Source: an uncultured Collinsella sp. (lineage in GTDB: Bacteria; Actinomycetota; Coriobacteriia; Coriobacteriales; Coriobacteriaceae). From it: a DNA stretch of 59,639 nt. The position numbers and the translations under genes were made by a program. The stretch covers positions 1-59,639 of the forward strand of contig UQMV01000010.1 in NCBI GenBank assembly GCA_900542315.1, read 5' to 3'. Each line of letters begins with the position of its first letter. Positions within the stretch are counted from its first letter, which is position 1. Positions 24,125 to 32,797 of the stretch are shown one piece after another. The notes under the pieces are model-generated. The model ran no database searches and was not told where the DNA came from. It saw nothing but the letters and a program-made list of their open reading frames with translations.

Positions 24125-25426
24125 ATGGATCAAACGCAGACGAGCAACGACGCTCCCCTGCCCACGCAAAGCACTCCCCAACCGGAGCAAATGACCGTTT
24201 CACCTGCACAAAAACCCCTAGTAACCATTGTGCACGCATCGGTTGGATCGGGCCACAAAGCCGCCGCCAACGCGATTGCACAAGCATTTGATCTTATCCG
24301 CGGCACCAAGGGAATCCCTGAGGATGTTGAGATCGAAGTCCTGGATATCCTCGATTTTGGACGCATTAGGTTCGATGGTAATAAAACAGCAGCTTCGTTT
24401 ACCGGCGCCACGCGCCCCATATATGACCTAACCTGGCGATATACGTTTACGGGACATCTGCTCTGGGGTGGCGGCACAGCATGGTCGCGAATTATGTTCC
24501 CCGCCTTCAACGATTATGTCCGCACCCGCAGGCCCATGGCCGTGGTTGCAACACACATTACGGCAGCCAATGTTGCTGTGGGCGCCCGCGTCATCACGGG
24601 TATCGATTACCCGGTCATCTGCGTACCAACAGACTATGAAGTCGAAGGCTTTTGGCCCCACAAGGACACCGACCTGTTCTGCGTAGCCAACGAATTTATG
24701 GCCGAGACACTTCGCCCCCGTAAGGTTCCCGAGACCAAAATCCGCATTACAGGCATCCCCATTCGCGCCGGGTTTGATACGAACTACAATCGCGAGGAAG
24801 AACTCGAGAAGTTCAATCTCCCCGCTGACAAGACCGTTGTGTTGGTGATGGCCGGTGCCAGTTTGCCTCAACCGTACGTTCGCTTTCGCGCGGAGATGGA
24901 CCGCACACTCCCCTTCCTGCGCAGCTTCGAGGACATGCACTTTGTCTTTTTGCCGGGCAAGGATGAGGAATACGCCACCCGCCTCAAGACGCTCTTCGAC
25001 GCCATGAAGCTCGAAAACGTCACGGTTCTGGACTACGTGGACGACATGGCGGCCCTCATGCACGGCTGCGACCTGGCAATCCTCAAATCGGGCGGACTCA
25101 CTGTCACCGAATGCCTGTGCGCGCATCTGCCGATGATTCTGCTGGGCAAATCATACGGTCAGGAAAAGGCCAACACCACGATGCTCACCGGCATGGGCGC
25201 CAGCATGCATGTCACCACCGCACGAGAACTCATCGTGACGTTGCGCCATCTCCACGATCATCCGGAGTCGCTCAAGGCACTGCTCATCAATGGCGAAGTG
25301 CTGCGCCGCCCACGCGCAGCGGAGGACATCGCCATCGCAACCATGGAGCTCGTAGGCAAACCCCAAAAGCGCAAACGAGCCTTCTGCCGCTTCTACTGGG
25401 GAGGAAAGCCCGCGCACATCCGCTAG
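24125..25426 (+). CDS. GT28-type glycosyltransferase (MGDG synthase/UgtP-like)
   Basis: 433 aa. After ~35 disordered residues rich in Thr/Gln/Pro comes the MGDG-synthase N-domain, with VHASVGSGHKAAANAI and PVICVPTDYEVEGFW. The GT28 C-domain has VLVMAGASL near 245, LDYVDDMAALMHGCDLAILK and SGGLTVTECLC, the nucleotide-sugar site. Such enzymes glycosylate diacylglycerol, so a role in glycolipid or lipoteichoic anchor synthesis is likely. ATG 24125 has AAGGGGAG upstream; the longer frame overlaps trxB. Confidence 0.88.
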   Translation: MDQTQTSNDAPLPTQSTPQPEQMTVSPAQKPLVTIVHASVGSGHKAAANAIAQAFDLIRGTKGIPEDVEIEVLDILDFGRIRFDGNKTAASFTGATRPIYDLTWRYTFTGHLLWGGGTAWSRIMFPAFNDYVRTRRPMAVVATHITAANVAVGARVITGIDYPVICVPTDYEVEGFWPHKDTDLFCVANEFMAETLRPRKVPETKIRITGIPIRAGFDTNYNREEELEKFNLPADKTVVLVMAGASLPQPYVRFRAEMDRTLPFLRSFEDMHFVFLPGKDEEYATRLKTLFDAMKLENVTVLDYVDDMAALMHGCDLAILKSGGLTVTECLCAHLPMILLGKSYGQEKANTTMLTGMGASMHVTTARELIVTLRHLHDHPESLKALLINGEVLRRPRAAEDIAIATMELVGKPQKRKRAFCRFYWGGKPAHIR

Positions 25427-25431
25427 CGTCT

Positions 25432-25505
25432 TAATGTCCGCTTGCCTGTGGGAGGCCCCTATATATTATCCAGTGCTCAATCATTCTCGCTTCGCAGGGC
25501 GCACT
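25432..25505 (+). repeat. Palindromic repeat, copy C (half element)
   Basis: Starts 6 bases after the glycosyltransferase stop with AATGTCCGC, then GTGGGAGGCCCCTATATATT, then the core half TGCTCAATCATTCTCGCT. It matches the reverse complement of copy B, but the second half is missing (truncated at GCGCACT). Confidence 0.75.
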
Positions 25506-25509
25506 AATC

Positions 25510-25618
25510 CCTCCCGTCCGGGGCTCACCCATATCATTCCATGCTCAAACATTCTCGCTTCGCTGCGCTCGCTGCGAAACTGCGCGTGGAACGATATGGG
25601 TGGGCCCCGGACGGGAGG
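25510..25618. repeat. Palindromic repeat, copy A
   Basis: 32-base arms starting CCTCCCGTCCGGGGC and ending GCCCCGGACGGGAGG, two mismatches, surround inner arms ATATC-TTCCA / TGGAA-GATAT. The core reads TGCTCAAACATTCTCGCT to GCGAAACTGCGCG. The core is shared with copy B but the outer arms are a different sequence that still pairs with itself. Confidence 0.88.
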
Positions 25619-25651
25619 CTTCTTGCTTGAAAACAAATTGAAATCCAACTA

Positions 25652-25698
25652 GTAAGCCGGTGCGACAAAGGAGAAATCCCCTTGTCGCACCGGCTTAC
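25652..25698. terminator. Strong hairpin between repeat copies A and B
   Basis: GTAAGCCGGTGCGACAAAGG pairs with CCTTGTCGCACCGGCTTAC, ~18-bp stem with a short loop. There is no clear T run, so it may be a bidirectional terminator for the two convergent genes or another structural repeat. Confidence 0.6.
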
Positions 25699-25760
25699 CA
25701 ATTGATTAATGCTAGCGGTTACCAGCGAAGATACACGGTAGTTGCAAGCATGCAAACGTA

Positions 25761-25864
25761 GCTCACCCGTGGGAGGTCCCTATATATCGTTCCACGCGCA
25801 GTTTCGCAGCGCAGCGAGAATGTTTGAGCATGGAATGATATATAGGGACCTCCCACGGGTGAGC
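25761..25864. repeat. Palindromic repeat, copy B
   Basis: 34-base arms GCTCACCCGTGGGAGGTCCC... / ...GGGACCTCCCACGGGTGAGC with one mismatch, inner arms as in copy A, and the same core in opposite orientation (CGCGCAGTTTCGC to AGCGAGAATGTTTGAGCA). Its flank GCGGACATT runs into the dut stop codon. Confidence 0.88.
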
Positions 25865-25869
25865 GGACA

Positions 25870-26313
25870 TTACAATACGCCGCTGGAGCCGAAGCCTCCG
25901 TTGCCTCGGTCAGTTTTGTCTAGTTCTTCTACTTCTAGGAGATTGACCGTGGGGACTTCTTGGATGACGAGTTGGGCTATGCGGTCGCCTTTGTTGATAT
26001 GGATGTCGTTGGTGGGATCCAGGTTGATGAGGATAACCTTGAGTTCTCCTCGGTAGTGAGCGTCGATGAGGCCAGGCGTATTGACTATAGACAGGCCCTG
26101 TTTGATGGCGAGACCGCTACGGGGCTGGACGAAGCCGGCGTAGCCATCGGGCAGGGCGATGGCCAGCCCAGTGGAAACCAGACGGCGTTCAAAGGGCTTC
26201 AGGACGCAGTCCTCGTTGGAGCGCAAATCCAAGCCGGCATCGGTGGGATGGGCGTATTTGGGAAGCTCGACGGTGGGGTCGAGACGCTTTATGTTGACGG
26301 TAATGTTGGGCAT
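25870..26313 (-). CDS. dut: dUTP diphosphatase
   Basis: Hydrolyses dUTP to dUMP, keeping uracil out of DNA and feeding dTMP synthesis. 147 aa trimeric type with the five conserved motifs: DAGLDLRS, QPRSGLA, NTPGLIDAHYRGELKVIL, KGDRIAQLVI and the C-terminal glycine-rich RGNGGFGSSG. It starts 4 bases after nrdR stops, with AAGGTGA as ribosome site. Confidence 0.97.
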   Translation of the reverse strand: MPNITVNIKRLDPTVELPKYAHPTDAGLDLRSNEDCVLKPFERRLVSTGLAIALPDGYAGFVQPRSGLAIKQGLSIVNTPGLIDAHYRGELKVILINLDPTNDIHINKGDRIAQLVIQEVPTVNLLEVEELDKTDRGNGGFGSSGVL

Positions 26314-26317
26314 GGAA

Positions 26318-26761
26318 TCACCTTAGCTTGTCGAGCTCTTGCAGAAACTCATCGACGTCTTTGAAATCGCGGTAGACCGAGGCAAAGCGGATGTACGCCA
26401 CCTTGTCGATCTTGGCCAAGCGCTTGAGCACCATGTCACCCAACTCATGCGACGTGACGGCCGTCAGCGTGCGAGAGCGCAGCTCGACCTCGATGTCGTC
26501 GATAATCTCATTGAGCTTCTTAGTGTCGATATCACGCTTAATGGTGGCGCGCATCAAGCCGACGAGCAGCTTATTGCGATCGAACCGCTGCTTGGTTCCG
26601 TCTGACTTAATGACCTCGATTGGGTCTTCGCATCGTTCGAACGTTGTAAAGCGGTAGTTACACGAGCAACATTCGCGACGGCGCTTAATGGTGTTATTTG
26701 ACTCCTGCATACGGGAATCAACGACGCGGGTATGTGCCTTGCCGCATTTGGGACAGCGCAT
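26318..26761 (-). CDS. nrdR: Transcriptional repressor NrdR
   Basis: Represses ribonucleotide reductase genes when dATP is high. 147 aa: an N-terminal zinc ribbon (MRCPKCGKAHTRVVDSR, RRECCSCNYRFTTFE) and an ATP-cone from ~45 (PIEVIKSDGTKQRFDRNKL). It shares a transcript with dut, so both genes concern deoxynucleotide balance. GAGGAGG precedes the start. Confidence 0.97.
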   Translation of the reverse strand: MRCPKCGKAHTRVVDSRMQESNNTIKRRRECCSCNYRFTTFERCEDPIEVIKSDGTKQRFDRNKLLVGLMRATIKRDIDTKKLNEIIDDIEVELRSRTLTAVTSHELGDMVLKRLAKIDKVAYIRFASVYRDFKDVDEFLQELDKLR

Positions 26762-26812
26762 GGTACCTCCTCTTAAACGATAACAAGGGTACCATGCGCA
26801 GCGCGATAATGA

Positions 26813-27265
26813 TTACGAACGAGCAGGAACCTTAAGATGCGCACCGGCGGCGAGCGAACCATGCTCCAGATGATTGACGTTACGGATCATGTCGGAAGTC
26901 TCTTGCGTGGAAAGGCCTTCGATTGGATATTCCTCGGCAAGCGACCAAAGAGAATCGCCAGGCTGAACGCGAATGGTCTCGTAGGTGACGTTGGAAACGG
27001 ACTCGGCATACGCGGCGTGACGAGCGCTAAAGACCGACGTAGCGAGGACAAAGAAGAGCGTAAGCGCAACGGCAACGGCGACAATCGTCTGAACCTTCAG
27101 GGCAACGCGGGCCGGCGCGACTACAGCCTGCTGATTGCGAGCAGACTTTACGGTCAAAGGCTGAAAGCCGGAGCGGCCACCCCGAACAACCGTAAAAGTG
27201 GGTTCTGCAGGCGTCTCGAGCTTAAGGGCGAGGTTTCCCTGGACCATATTCGTTGCGTTCATCAT
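26813..27265 (-). CDS. LysM-domain membrane protein in the SOS region (YneA-like)
   Basis: 150 aa: a cytoplasmic N-terminus of ~55 aa, one membrane helix (VQTIVAVAVALTLFFVLATSV, ~58-78) and a C-terminal LysM domain with IRVQPGDSLWSLAEEY and AAGAHLKVP. It is divergent from lexA and faces the same LexA boxes. In Firmicutes and actinobacteria the gene in this position (yneA, divS, Rv2719c) is an SOS-induced division inhibitor. That role is inferred from position and architecture. Confidence 0.82.
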   Translation of the reverse strand: MMNATNMVQGNLALKLETPAEPTFTVVRGGRSGFQPLTVKSARNQQAVVAPARVALKVQTIVAVAVALTLFFVLATSVFSARHAAYAESVSNVTYETIRVQPGDSLWSLAEEYPIEGLSTQETSDMIRNVNHLEHGSLAAGAHLKVPARS

Positions 27266-27332
27266 GTTCTCCTCTCGCGTGTTTTGCTGAGAACAGTTTT
27301 ATCAAGCCGCGCGGACAAAAATGTCTAGCGCG

Positions 27333-27402
27333 AGAACGAATGTTCGGTTATTATTATCTTCGAACAGTTGTTCCTGTCAAGCAAAATTCGAACATTTGTT
27401 TG
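27333..27402. promoter_or_regulatory. Three LexA (SOS) boxes between the LysM gene and lexA
   Basis: AGAACGAATGTTCG at 27333-27346, CGAACAGTTGTTCC at 27361-27374 and CGAACATTTGTTTG at 27389-27402. Each fits the Gram-positive box CGAAC-N4-GTTYG/C with at most one change. They can control both divergent genes. Confidence 0.9.
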
Positions 27403-27425
27403 ACATGGGTAGAGAGGATGCCCTG

Positions 27426-28070
27426 ATGGCTCGCAAAATTACCAAGCGTCAGCAGCAGATTTACGACTTCATCAAGGAATACCAGCAGGAAAAGGGTTAT
27501 CCGCCCAGTGTACGCGAAATGGCTTCTGCCGTGGGCCTTTCCTCCCCCAGCACCGTGCACGCCCATCTATCTGCCCTGGAGGCGCGCGGGCTACTCAAGC
27601 GCGATGCCACCAAACCGCGCGCCCTGGAACTCTTTAACGAGGACGGCTCCTCTGTCTCAATTTCTAAATCTGACGAGCCCACCGCACCTCGCGGAACGGT
27701 CTCGCTACCGCTCGTTGGTCGCGTCGCGGCTGGGATCCCCATTCTGGCCGAGCAGAACATCGAAGACACTTTTACTATCCCGACCGAAATCGCCACCGAT
27801 CAGGGTTCCTTTATCCTTGAGGTGCATGGGAGCTCAATGATCAATGTCGGCATCTTCAATGGCGATTACATCATCGTCCGTGAACAAAAGAGTGCCATGA
27901 ACGGCGAAATTGTCGTGGCTATGATTGATGGTTCAGCGACCGTCAAGACGTTCTACAAGGAGCAGGGACGCGTACGCCTGCAACCTGAGAATGACACCAT
28001 GGAGCCTATCTATGCAACGAATCCCGTTATCTTGGGCAAAGTCGTCGGCTTGATGCGCCGGTTCTCGTAA
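27426..28070 (+). CDS. lexA: SOS repressor LexA
   Basis: 214 aa. The N-terminal winged helix (residues 1-70) includes KRQQQIYDFIKEYQ and YPPSVREMASAVGLSS. The cleavage bond Ala-Gly lies in GRVAAGIPI, the catalytic Ser in VHGSSMINVGI and the Lys in SATVKTFYKE. ATG 27426 follows AGAGAGG by 8 bases; an in-frame ATG at 27405 is possible but overlaps that site. Confidence 0.97.
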   Translation: MARKITKRQQQIYDFIKEYQQEKGYPPSVREMASAVGLSSPSTVHAHLSALEARGLLKRDATKPRALELFNEDGSSVSISKSDEPTAPRGTVSLPLVGRVAAGIPILAEQNIEDTFTIPTEIATDQGSFILEVHGSSMINVGIFNGDYIIVREQKSAMNGEIVVAMIDGSATVKTFYKEQGRVRLQPENDTMEPIYATNPVILGKVVGLMRRFS

Positions 28071-28774
28071 TGCAAAAACGCATCACCATCTTTGATACCG
28101 TCCGCGGGTTTACGATGATTTCAATGGCAGGTTTTCACGCTTGCTACGATTTCGCCTACCTGTACGACTGGGATATGCCCTGGTTTACCCAGACTGTCTT
28201 TCAAGACATCTGGCGCGCCAGCATCAGCTGGGTATTTTTGTTTATCGCGGGTTGGATGTGCACGCTCTCACGCAACAATGCTAAACGAGCGGCCAAGTAC
28301 GCTGCCGCAGCTTTGGTCGTCTGGATTGCAACAACGCTCGTATCAGTCGACGATTCAGTGAACTTTGGCATCATTTATTGCATGGCGGCGTGTACCGCTG
28401 TGGCAGCCGCAGCACGACCGATACTTAAGAAAGTGCCCAGCACGTGGGGCATTGCGATATGCCTCGCTCTCTTCGCGGCGACATGGGGCATCCCGAAATC
28501 GACCTATTCATTCCCCTATTTGGCGTGGCTAGGATTTCCCGGCCCCCGGTTTGTTTCAGGCGACTATTATCCAATCATCCCGTTCATATTCATGTATCTC
28601 ACAGGATATTTTGCTGCGCGCACTGCTCAAAGATGCGAACATCCCGCTCCAAGCTGGGCCTACGCCAACCCCCTGCCGGCGCTCGCCAGCCTTGGACGTC
28701 ATGCACTCCCCTTTTATCTGCTGCATCAGCCCATCATACTGGGCATTTTGGAGCTCGCCTACTCGGTGCGATAA
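28070..28774 (+). CDS. DUF1624 membrane protein (acyltransferase-like)
   Basis: 234 aa, about seven helices. It starts like the DUF1624/heparan-glucosaminide acetyltransferase-like family (RITIFDTVRGFTMISMAGFH), with FLFIAGWMCTLSR after the second helix and a C-terminal LPFYLLHQPIILGIL. Function in bacteria is uncertain. Coupled to lexA by TAATG, so it may be SOS-transcribed. Its 3' end overlaps the convergent hflX by 16 bases. Confidence 0.85.
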   Translation: MQKRITIFDTVRGFTMISMAGFHACYDFAYLYDWDMPWFTQTVFQDIWRASISWVFLFIAGWMCTLSRNNAKRAAKYAAAALVVWIATTLVSVDDSVNFGIIYCMAACTAVAAAARPILKKVPSTWGIAICLALFAATWGIPKSTYSFPYLAWLGFPGPRFVSGDYYPIIPFIFMYLTGYFAARTAQRCEHPAPSWAYANPLPALASLGRHALPFYLLHQPIILGILELAYSVR

Positions 28775-30048
28775 CGCTCAAGCCGAGGTGCAATACGAGC
28801 CGGCAGTTTCGCCACAATACGAACGCCATCCTCAAGATATTCCTCGTGTAAAAGGGTCCCCTGCTCATGCACGAGCGTGATGAGCGCACCTTCGCGATAT
28901 GGAATGTCGGCGGAAAGCAGCACATCGGTGGCGGCCGCCTCGCGAGCAATGCGATCGACGAGATCGTCGAGCCCCTCGCCCGTTTGGGCCGAGAACAGAA
29001 CAGTTTCCGGATAACGACGACGGAAACTCAATCGATCGACGCTATCGAGAAGATCGATTTTATTGAATACGGTCAGCGTTAAACACTCTCCGGCGCCGAT
29101 CTCATCAAGCACGCGGTCGACAGCCTCCAGCTGCCGCTCATAGTCCTCGTCAGACGCATCTACGACTTTGAGAATTAGATCGGCACCCAACACCTCAGAC
29201 AGCGTCGATTTAAAGGCATCGACCAGACCATGCGGCAGCTTTTGAATAAAGCCGACGGTATCGGTGATCGTCATGCCGCGACCGCCGGGCAGGCGATACG
29301 AACGCGTCGTCGGGTCGAGCGTAGCAAACAACTTGTCCTGCGAAAGTACCGTAGAGCCGGTCAGACGATTGAGCAACGTCGATTTACCAGCATTGGTATA
29401 ACCGGCTAACGCTACGCGAAACGCCGGTGACTCAATGCGACTCTTGGACTGGACATCGCGACGCTGTTCAACCTGCTTGAGCTCACGACGAAGCGCAGCA
29501 ATCTTATTACGAATGAGGCGACGGTCGACCTCGAGCTGACTTTCACCCTGACCAAAGCGTGAGCCGATGCCGCCGCGCGTCTGCTCCTTGGCGAGGTGGC
29601 TCCACATGCCACGCAGACGAGGCAGCAGATACTGTAACTGTGCCAACTGTACCTGCAGACGTCCCTCACGCGTCTGAGCATGCAGGCCAAAGATATCCAA
29701 AATCAACGCAGTGCGGTCAATAATCTTGACCGGTTCACCCACGGCTTTCTCCAAATAGGATTGCTGCGAGGGCGTCAGGTCGTCGTCAAAAATAACGACA
29801 TCGGCATCCATGCGATGCACCAGGCCGCACAGCTCTTCAACCTTACCGGAACCGATAAACGATTTAGGATACGGCTTTACCAAACGCTGTGACAAGCGTG
29901 CCACGCACTGGGCACCAGCCGTGTGCGCAAGACGCTCCAGCTCATCAAGCGAGCGATCGAGCGGCCATGCATTGTCGCGCCACTCAACACCAACTAATAT
30001 GGCACGCTCGGGCTCGGGTGCCGTGGGAACAAGGGGGAAACGGGCCAT
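28759..30048 (-). CDS. hflX: GTPase HflX
   Basis: Ribosome-splitting/rescue GTPase of the 50S subunit. 429 aa: the N-terminal HflX domain (VIFDDDLTPSQQ, TALILDIFGLHAQTREGRLQ, RGGIGSRFGQGESQLEVDRR) then a G domain with GYTNAGKSTLLN, DTVGF and NKIDLLD. TAATG coupling to miaA, with miaB-miaA-hflX as one run. Confidence 0.96.
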   Translation of the reverse strand: MARFPLVPTAPEPERAILVGVEWRDNAWPLDRSLDELERLAHTAGAQCVARLSQRLVKPYPKSFIGSGKVEELCGLVHRMDADVVIFDDDLTPSQQSYLEKAVGEPVKIIDRTALILDIFGLHAQTREGRLQVQLAQLQYLLPRLRGMWSHLAKEQTRGGIGSRFGQGESQLEVDRRLIRNKIAALRRELKQVEQRRDVQSKSRIESPAFRVALAGYTNAGKSTLLNRLTGSTVLSQDKLFATLDPTTRSYRLPGGRGMTITDTVGFIQKLPHGLVDAFKSTLSEVLGADLILKVVDASDEDYERQLEAVDRVLDEIGAGECLTLTVFNKIDLLDSVDRLSFRRRYPETVLFSAQTGEGLDDLVDRIAREAAATDVLLSADIPYREGALITLVHEQGTLLHEEYLEDGVRIVAKLPARIAPRLERYRTE

Positions 30049-30986
30049 TAGGCAGCCTCAATACGATGTAGGATGTCCTCAACGACCTCATCGATCGTAA
30101 ACTCGTCCATATCGAACCACACGATGCGGTCATCGCGTTTAAACCACGAAAGCTGACGTTTGGCATAGCGACGCGAACGCATCTTGATGAGTTCGCGAGC
30201 CTCGTCCATAGAAATCACGCCATTGAAAGCATCAATGATCTCTTTATAGCCAATTGCCTGCATCGGCGTCAGGGCATCTCCCAGCCCCTGGCCCATAAGA
30301 CTGCGGACCTCATCGACAAGACCCTGTTCAAACATCAGATCGACGCGCAGGTTAATGCGCTCGTAGAGCACCTCGCGATTACGCGTCAGACCAAACCATA
30401 GGGCATGATAATGCTCGCGCGGAACACTAAACTGCGACTTTTGTTGCGCATAGGAAACGCCATCATCGTGCATTTCGAGCGCGCGAATCACGCGTCGAAC
30501 ATTATGGGGGTGGATGACCGCAGCGGACTCGGGGTCACGCTCAGCAAGCAGCGCGTGCAGCGCTTCCTCGCCTATGCGCTCGGCAAGCTCCTGATAGCCC
30601 GCACGGCGATCGTCCTCAAGTTCACCCGAGGGAAAGTCCATCTCATCGAGGGCGGCCTTGAGATACAACCCCGTACCTCCGCAAAAAACCGGCAGGCAAC
30701 CCAAACCAAGGAGACGTTCAACATGCGCGCGAGCGTCAGCTTGATAAAGCGCAGCAGAATATGCCACACCCGGCTCTACAATGTCAACAAGACGCAGCGG
30801 CGCCGTACACTCATTGGGCGCCATCTTTGCGGTACCGATGTCCATGCCGCGATAGATTTGCATCGCATCACACGACAGCACTTCGGACGAAAGACGAGCG
30901 GCCAAACGGTCGGCAACATCACTCTTACCTACCGCCGTCGGACCAACGATCGCAACGGCGGAAAGACCTGCCCCGGGAGAAACCAT
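30048..30986 (-). CDS. miaA: tRNA dimethylallyltransferase
   Basis: Adds the isopentenyl group to A37 of tRNAs that read UNN codons, giving i6A. 312 aa with P-loop GPTAVGKSDVADRLA, SCDAMQIYRGMDIGTAK and the RYAKRQLSWFKRD motif. The product is the substrate of MiaB, encoded immediately upstream and coupled by TAATG. Confidence 0.97.
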   Translation of the reverse strand: MVSPGAGLSAVAIVGPTAVGKSDVADRLAARLSSEVLSCDAMQIYRGMDIGTAKMAPNECTAPLRLVDIVEPGVAYSAALYQADARAHVERLLGLGCLPVFCGGTGLYLKAALDEMDFPSGELEDDRRAGYQELAERIGEEALHALLAERDPESAAVIHPHNVRRVIRALEMHDDGVSYAQQKSQFSVPREHYHALWFGLTRNREVLYERINLRVDLMFEQGLVDEVRSLMGQGLGDALTPMQAIGYKEIIDAFNGVISMDEARELIKMRSRRYAKRQLSWFKRDDRIVWFDMDEFTIDEVVEDILHRIEAA

Positions 30987-32356
30987 TAGCGCGGCTCGCC
31001 CACAACGGAGCCGGACAAATACCAGGTCTTGGCAACGTCAACGTCAACATCAACGATCTTGCCAACAAGCTGATCGATGCTGTAACCCTCGGGGATAGGC
31101 GCATGCACGGTCTGATTCTTGGGACTCTTGCCCAGCAGGACAGCGTCGTTCTTTTTACTCGTTCCCTCAATGAGCGCCGGCACCACAGTATGAAGCTCGC
31201 CCTGGTTATACTCGTGTGCCGTGGTCTCGATAACCTTAACCAGGCGGTTGAAACGCTCGAGAATAACCTCATGCGGCGTAGGATCGTCAATCTCTGCGGC
31301 CGGGGTACCAGCGCGCTTGGAATAGATGAAGGTATAGGCCTGAGCATAGCGGACCGTCTCGGCAAGTGAGAGCGTCTGCTCAAAGTCTTCTTCAGTCTCG
31401 CCCGGGAAGCCCACGATAATGTCGGTCGAGAGCGCGATATCGGGCATGCGGTTGCGAATGCGATCGACCAGGCCCAGATAGTCCTCGCGTGTATAACGGC
31501 GATTCATCTCTTTGAGGATCCGCGTCGAACCTGACTGGACGGCCAAGTGCAGCTGCGGCATAACGGCAGGCGTCTCGGCCATGGCGTCGATGGTCTCGGG
31601 CAACAGATCCTTGGGATGCGAAGACGTAAAGAAGATACGCTCCACACCCGTATCGCCCACGGCACGCAGCAGATCGGCAAAACGCGGCTTACCAAACAGA
31701 TCGCGACCATATGAGTTAACGTTTTGGCCCAGCAGCGTAATCTCACGCACGCCCTGGCGTACCAAACCGGTCACCTCGTCGACAATCTCCTCGAAGGGAC
31801 GGCTCTTTTCGCGACCGCGCACGTACGGCACGATGCAGTAGGTGCAGAAATTATTGCAGCCGGTCATGATGGGCACCCAGGCGTGATACTGGGTCTCGCG
31901 ATGCCACGGCATGCTCATGGCATCCGTATCCTCATGCTCATTGGTGCGGATATGACGCTTGCCGTCAAGGAACGCCTCGGCAATGAGCTCGGCCACATGT
32001 GCGATAGAATGCGTGCCAAAGATGACATTGACGTTATCGACGTTGGTGAGCAGGCCCTCGCCATCACGCTGCGCGATGCAGCCGCCTACGGCAACCACAC
32101 GCTTGCCCGAAGGCGAAGGCGGCAGGCTTTTGCAGGAATTGCACTGACCGTACAGGCGAGTATCGGCGGCCTCGCGCACACAGCATGTCATGAAGACAAC
32201 GATATCGGCATGCTCGGGATCGAGCGCCATGAGGCAACCATACGAATCGAGCAGACCGCTCACGCGCTCGGAATCGTGCTGATTCATCTGGCAGCCAAAG
32301 GTGCGGATAAAGTAGGTTTTACCGGCAAGAATATCGCGTACGGAACGCTGGTCCAT
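30986..32356 (-). CDS. miaB: tRNA-2-methylthio-N6-dimethylallyladenosine synthase
   Basis: Radical SAM methylthiotransferase that makes ms2i6A37. 456 aa: the N-terminal UPF0004 domain (YFIRTFGCQMNQHDSERV, CCVREAAD), radical-SAM cluster GCNNFCTYCIVPYVRG and a C-terminal TRAM domain. Start 32356 fits AGGA 9 bases upstream; ATG 32362 is equally in frame. Two related enzymes, RimO and MtaB, lie in the same window. Confidence 0.97.
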   Translation of the reverse strand: MDQRSVRDILAGKTYFIRTFGCQMNQHDSERVSGLLDSYGCLMALDPEHADIVVFMTCCVREAADTRLYGQCNSCKSLPPSPSGKRVVAVGGCIAQRDGEGLLTNVDNVNVIFGTHSIAHVAELIAEAFLDGKRHIRTNEHEDTDAMSMPWHRETQYHAWVPIMTGCNNFCTYCIVPYVRGREKSRPFEEIVDEVTGLVRQGVREITLLGQNVNSYGRDLFGKPRFADLLRAVGDTGVERIFFTSSHPKDLLPETIDAMAETPAVMPQLHLAVQSGSTRILKEMNRRYTREDYLGLVDRIRNRMPDIALSTDIIVGFPGETEEDFEQTLSLAETVRYAQAYTFIYSKRAGTPAAEIDDPTPHEVILERFNRLVKVIETTAHEYNQGELHTVVPALIEGTSKKNDAVLLGKSPKNQTVHAPIPEGYSIDQLVGKIVDVDVDVAKTWYLSGSVVGEPR

Positions 32357-32405
32357 GTGCATAAGTCCTAACGATGGAAGGGAGGCGAATCGAGGCAAGC
32401 AGAAG

Positions 32406-32723
32406 CTATGCCACAGGCTTAACATCATCCATGATGACGTTATCCATAGCAGCTCGATTGATCTGGTGAACGTAAATAGAAAGACGGATGGCCGTGCGCG
32501 ACTCCCCGTTAATAAGGATGTCGGAGAACACGGGCGCGCAGGAAATATCAAATCCGGTTGGAATCAAAAAACCGCGCGCAATAGCCACGGCCTTTATGGC
32601 CTGGTTGACCGCACCGGCGCCGACACACTGAATGTTGACGGGCACACCATCCTTGACCATGCCGGCGATGGCGCCGGCAACGGACGCGGGCGATGATTTG
32701 CTTGATACCTTCAGGCAATCCAT
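32406..32723 (-). CDS. SpoVS-like ALBA-type protein
   Basis: 105 aa small Alba-fold nucleic-acid-binding family. LKVSSKSSPASVAGAIAGMV, then GAGAVNQAIKAVAIARGFL and GESRTAIRLSI match stage V sporulation protein S closely. Collinsella does not sporulate, so the protein must serve another process. CAGGAG precedes ATG 32723. Position between rny and miaB is as in B. subtilis. Confidence 0.9.
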   Translation of the reverse strand: MDCLKVSSKSSPASVAGAIAGMVKDGVPVNIQCVGAGAVNQAIKAVAIARGFLIPTGFDISCAPVFSDILINGESRTAIRLSIYVHQINRAAMDNVIMDDVKPVA

Positions 32724-32797
32724 GAAGAAACTCCTGCGTTTAAAAGTACGTTTTAACTGCAATAACTGTATCGTACCGAGTGGACTCGGTAAAGGCA

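Noticed and set aside
25432..25872. CRISPR array
   Set aside because: The repeats are long palindromes in mixed orientation with no regular spacers and no cas genes in the window.
32406..32723. Evidence of sporulation from a SpoVS-like gene
   Set aside because: SpoVS-like proteins occur in non-spore-formers; no other sporulation gene is present apart from the universal ftsK/spoIIIE.
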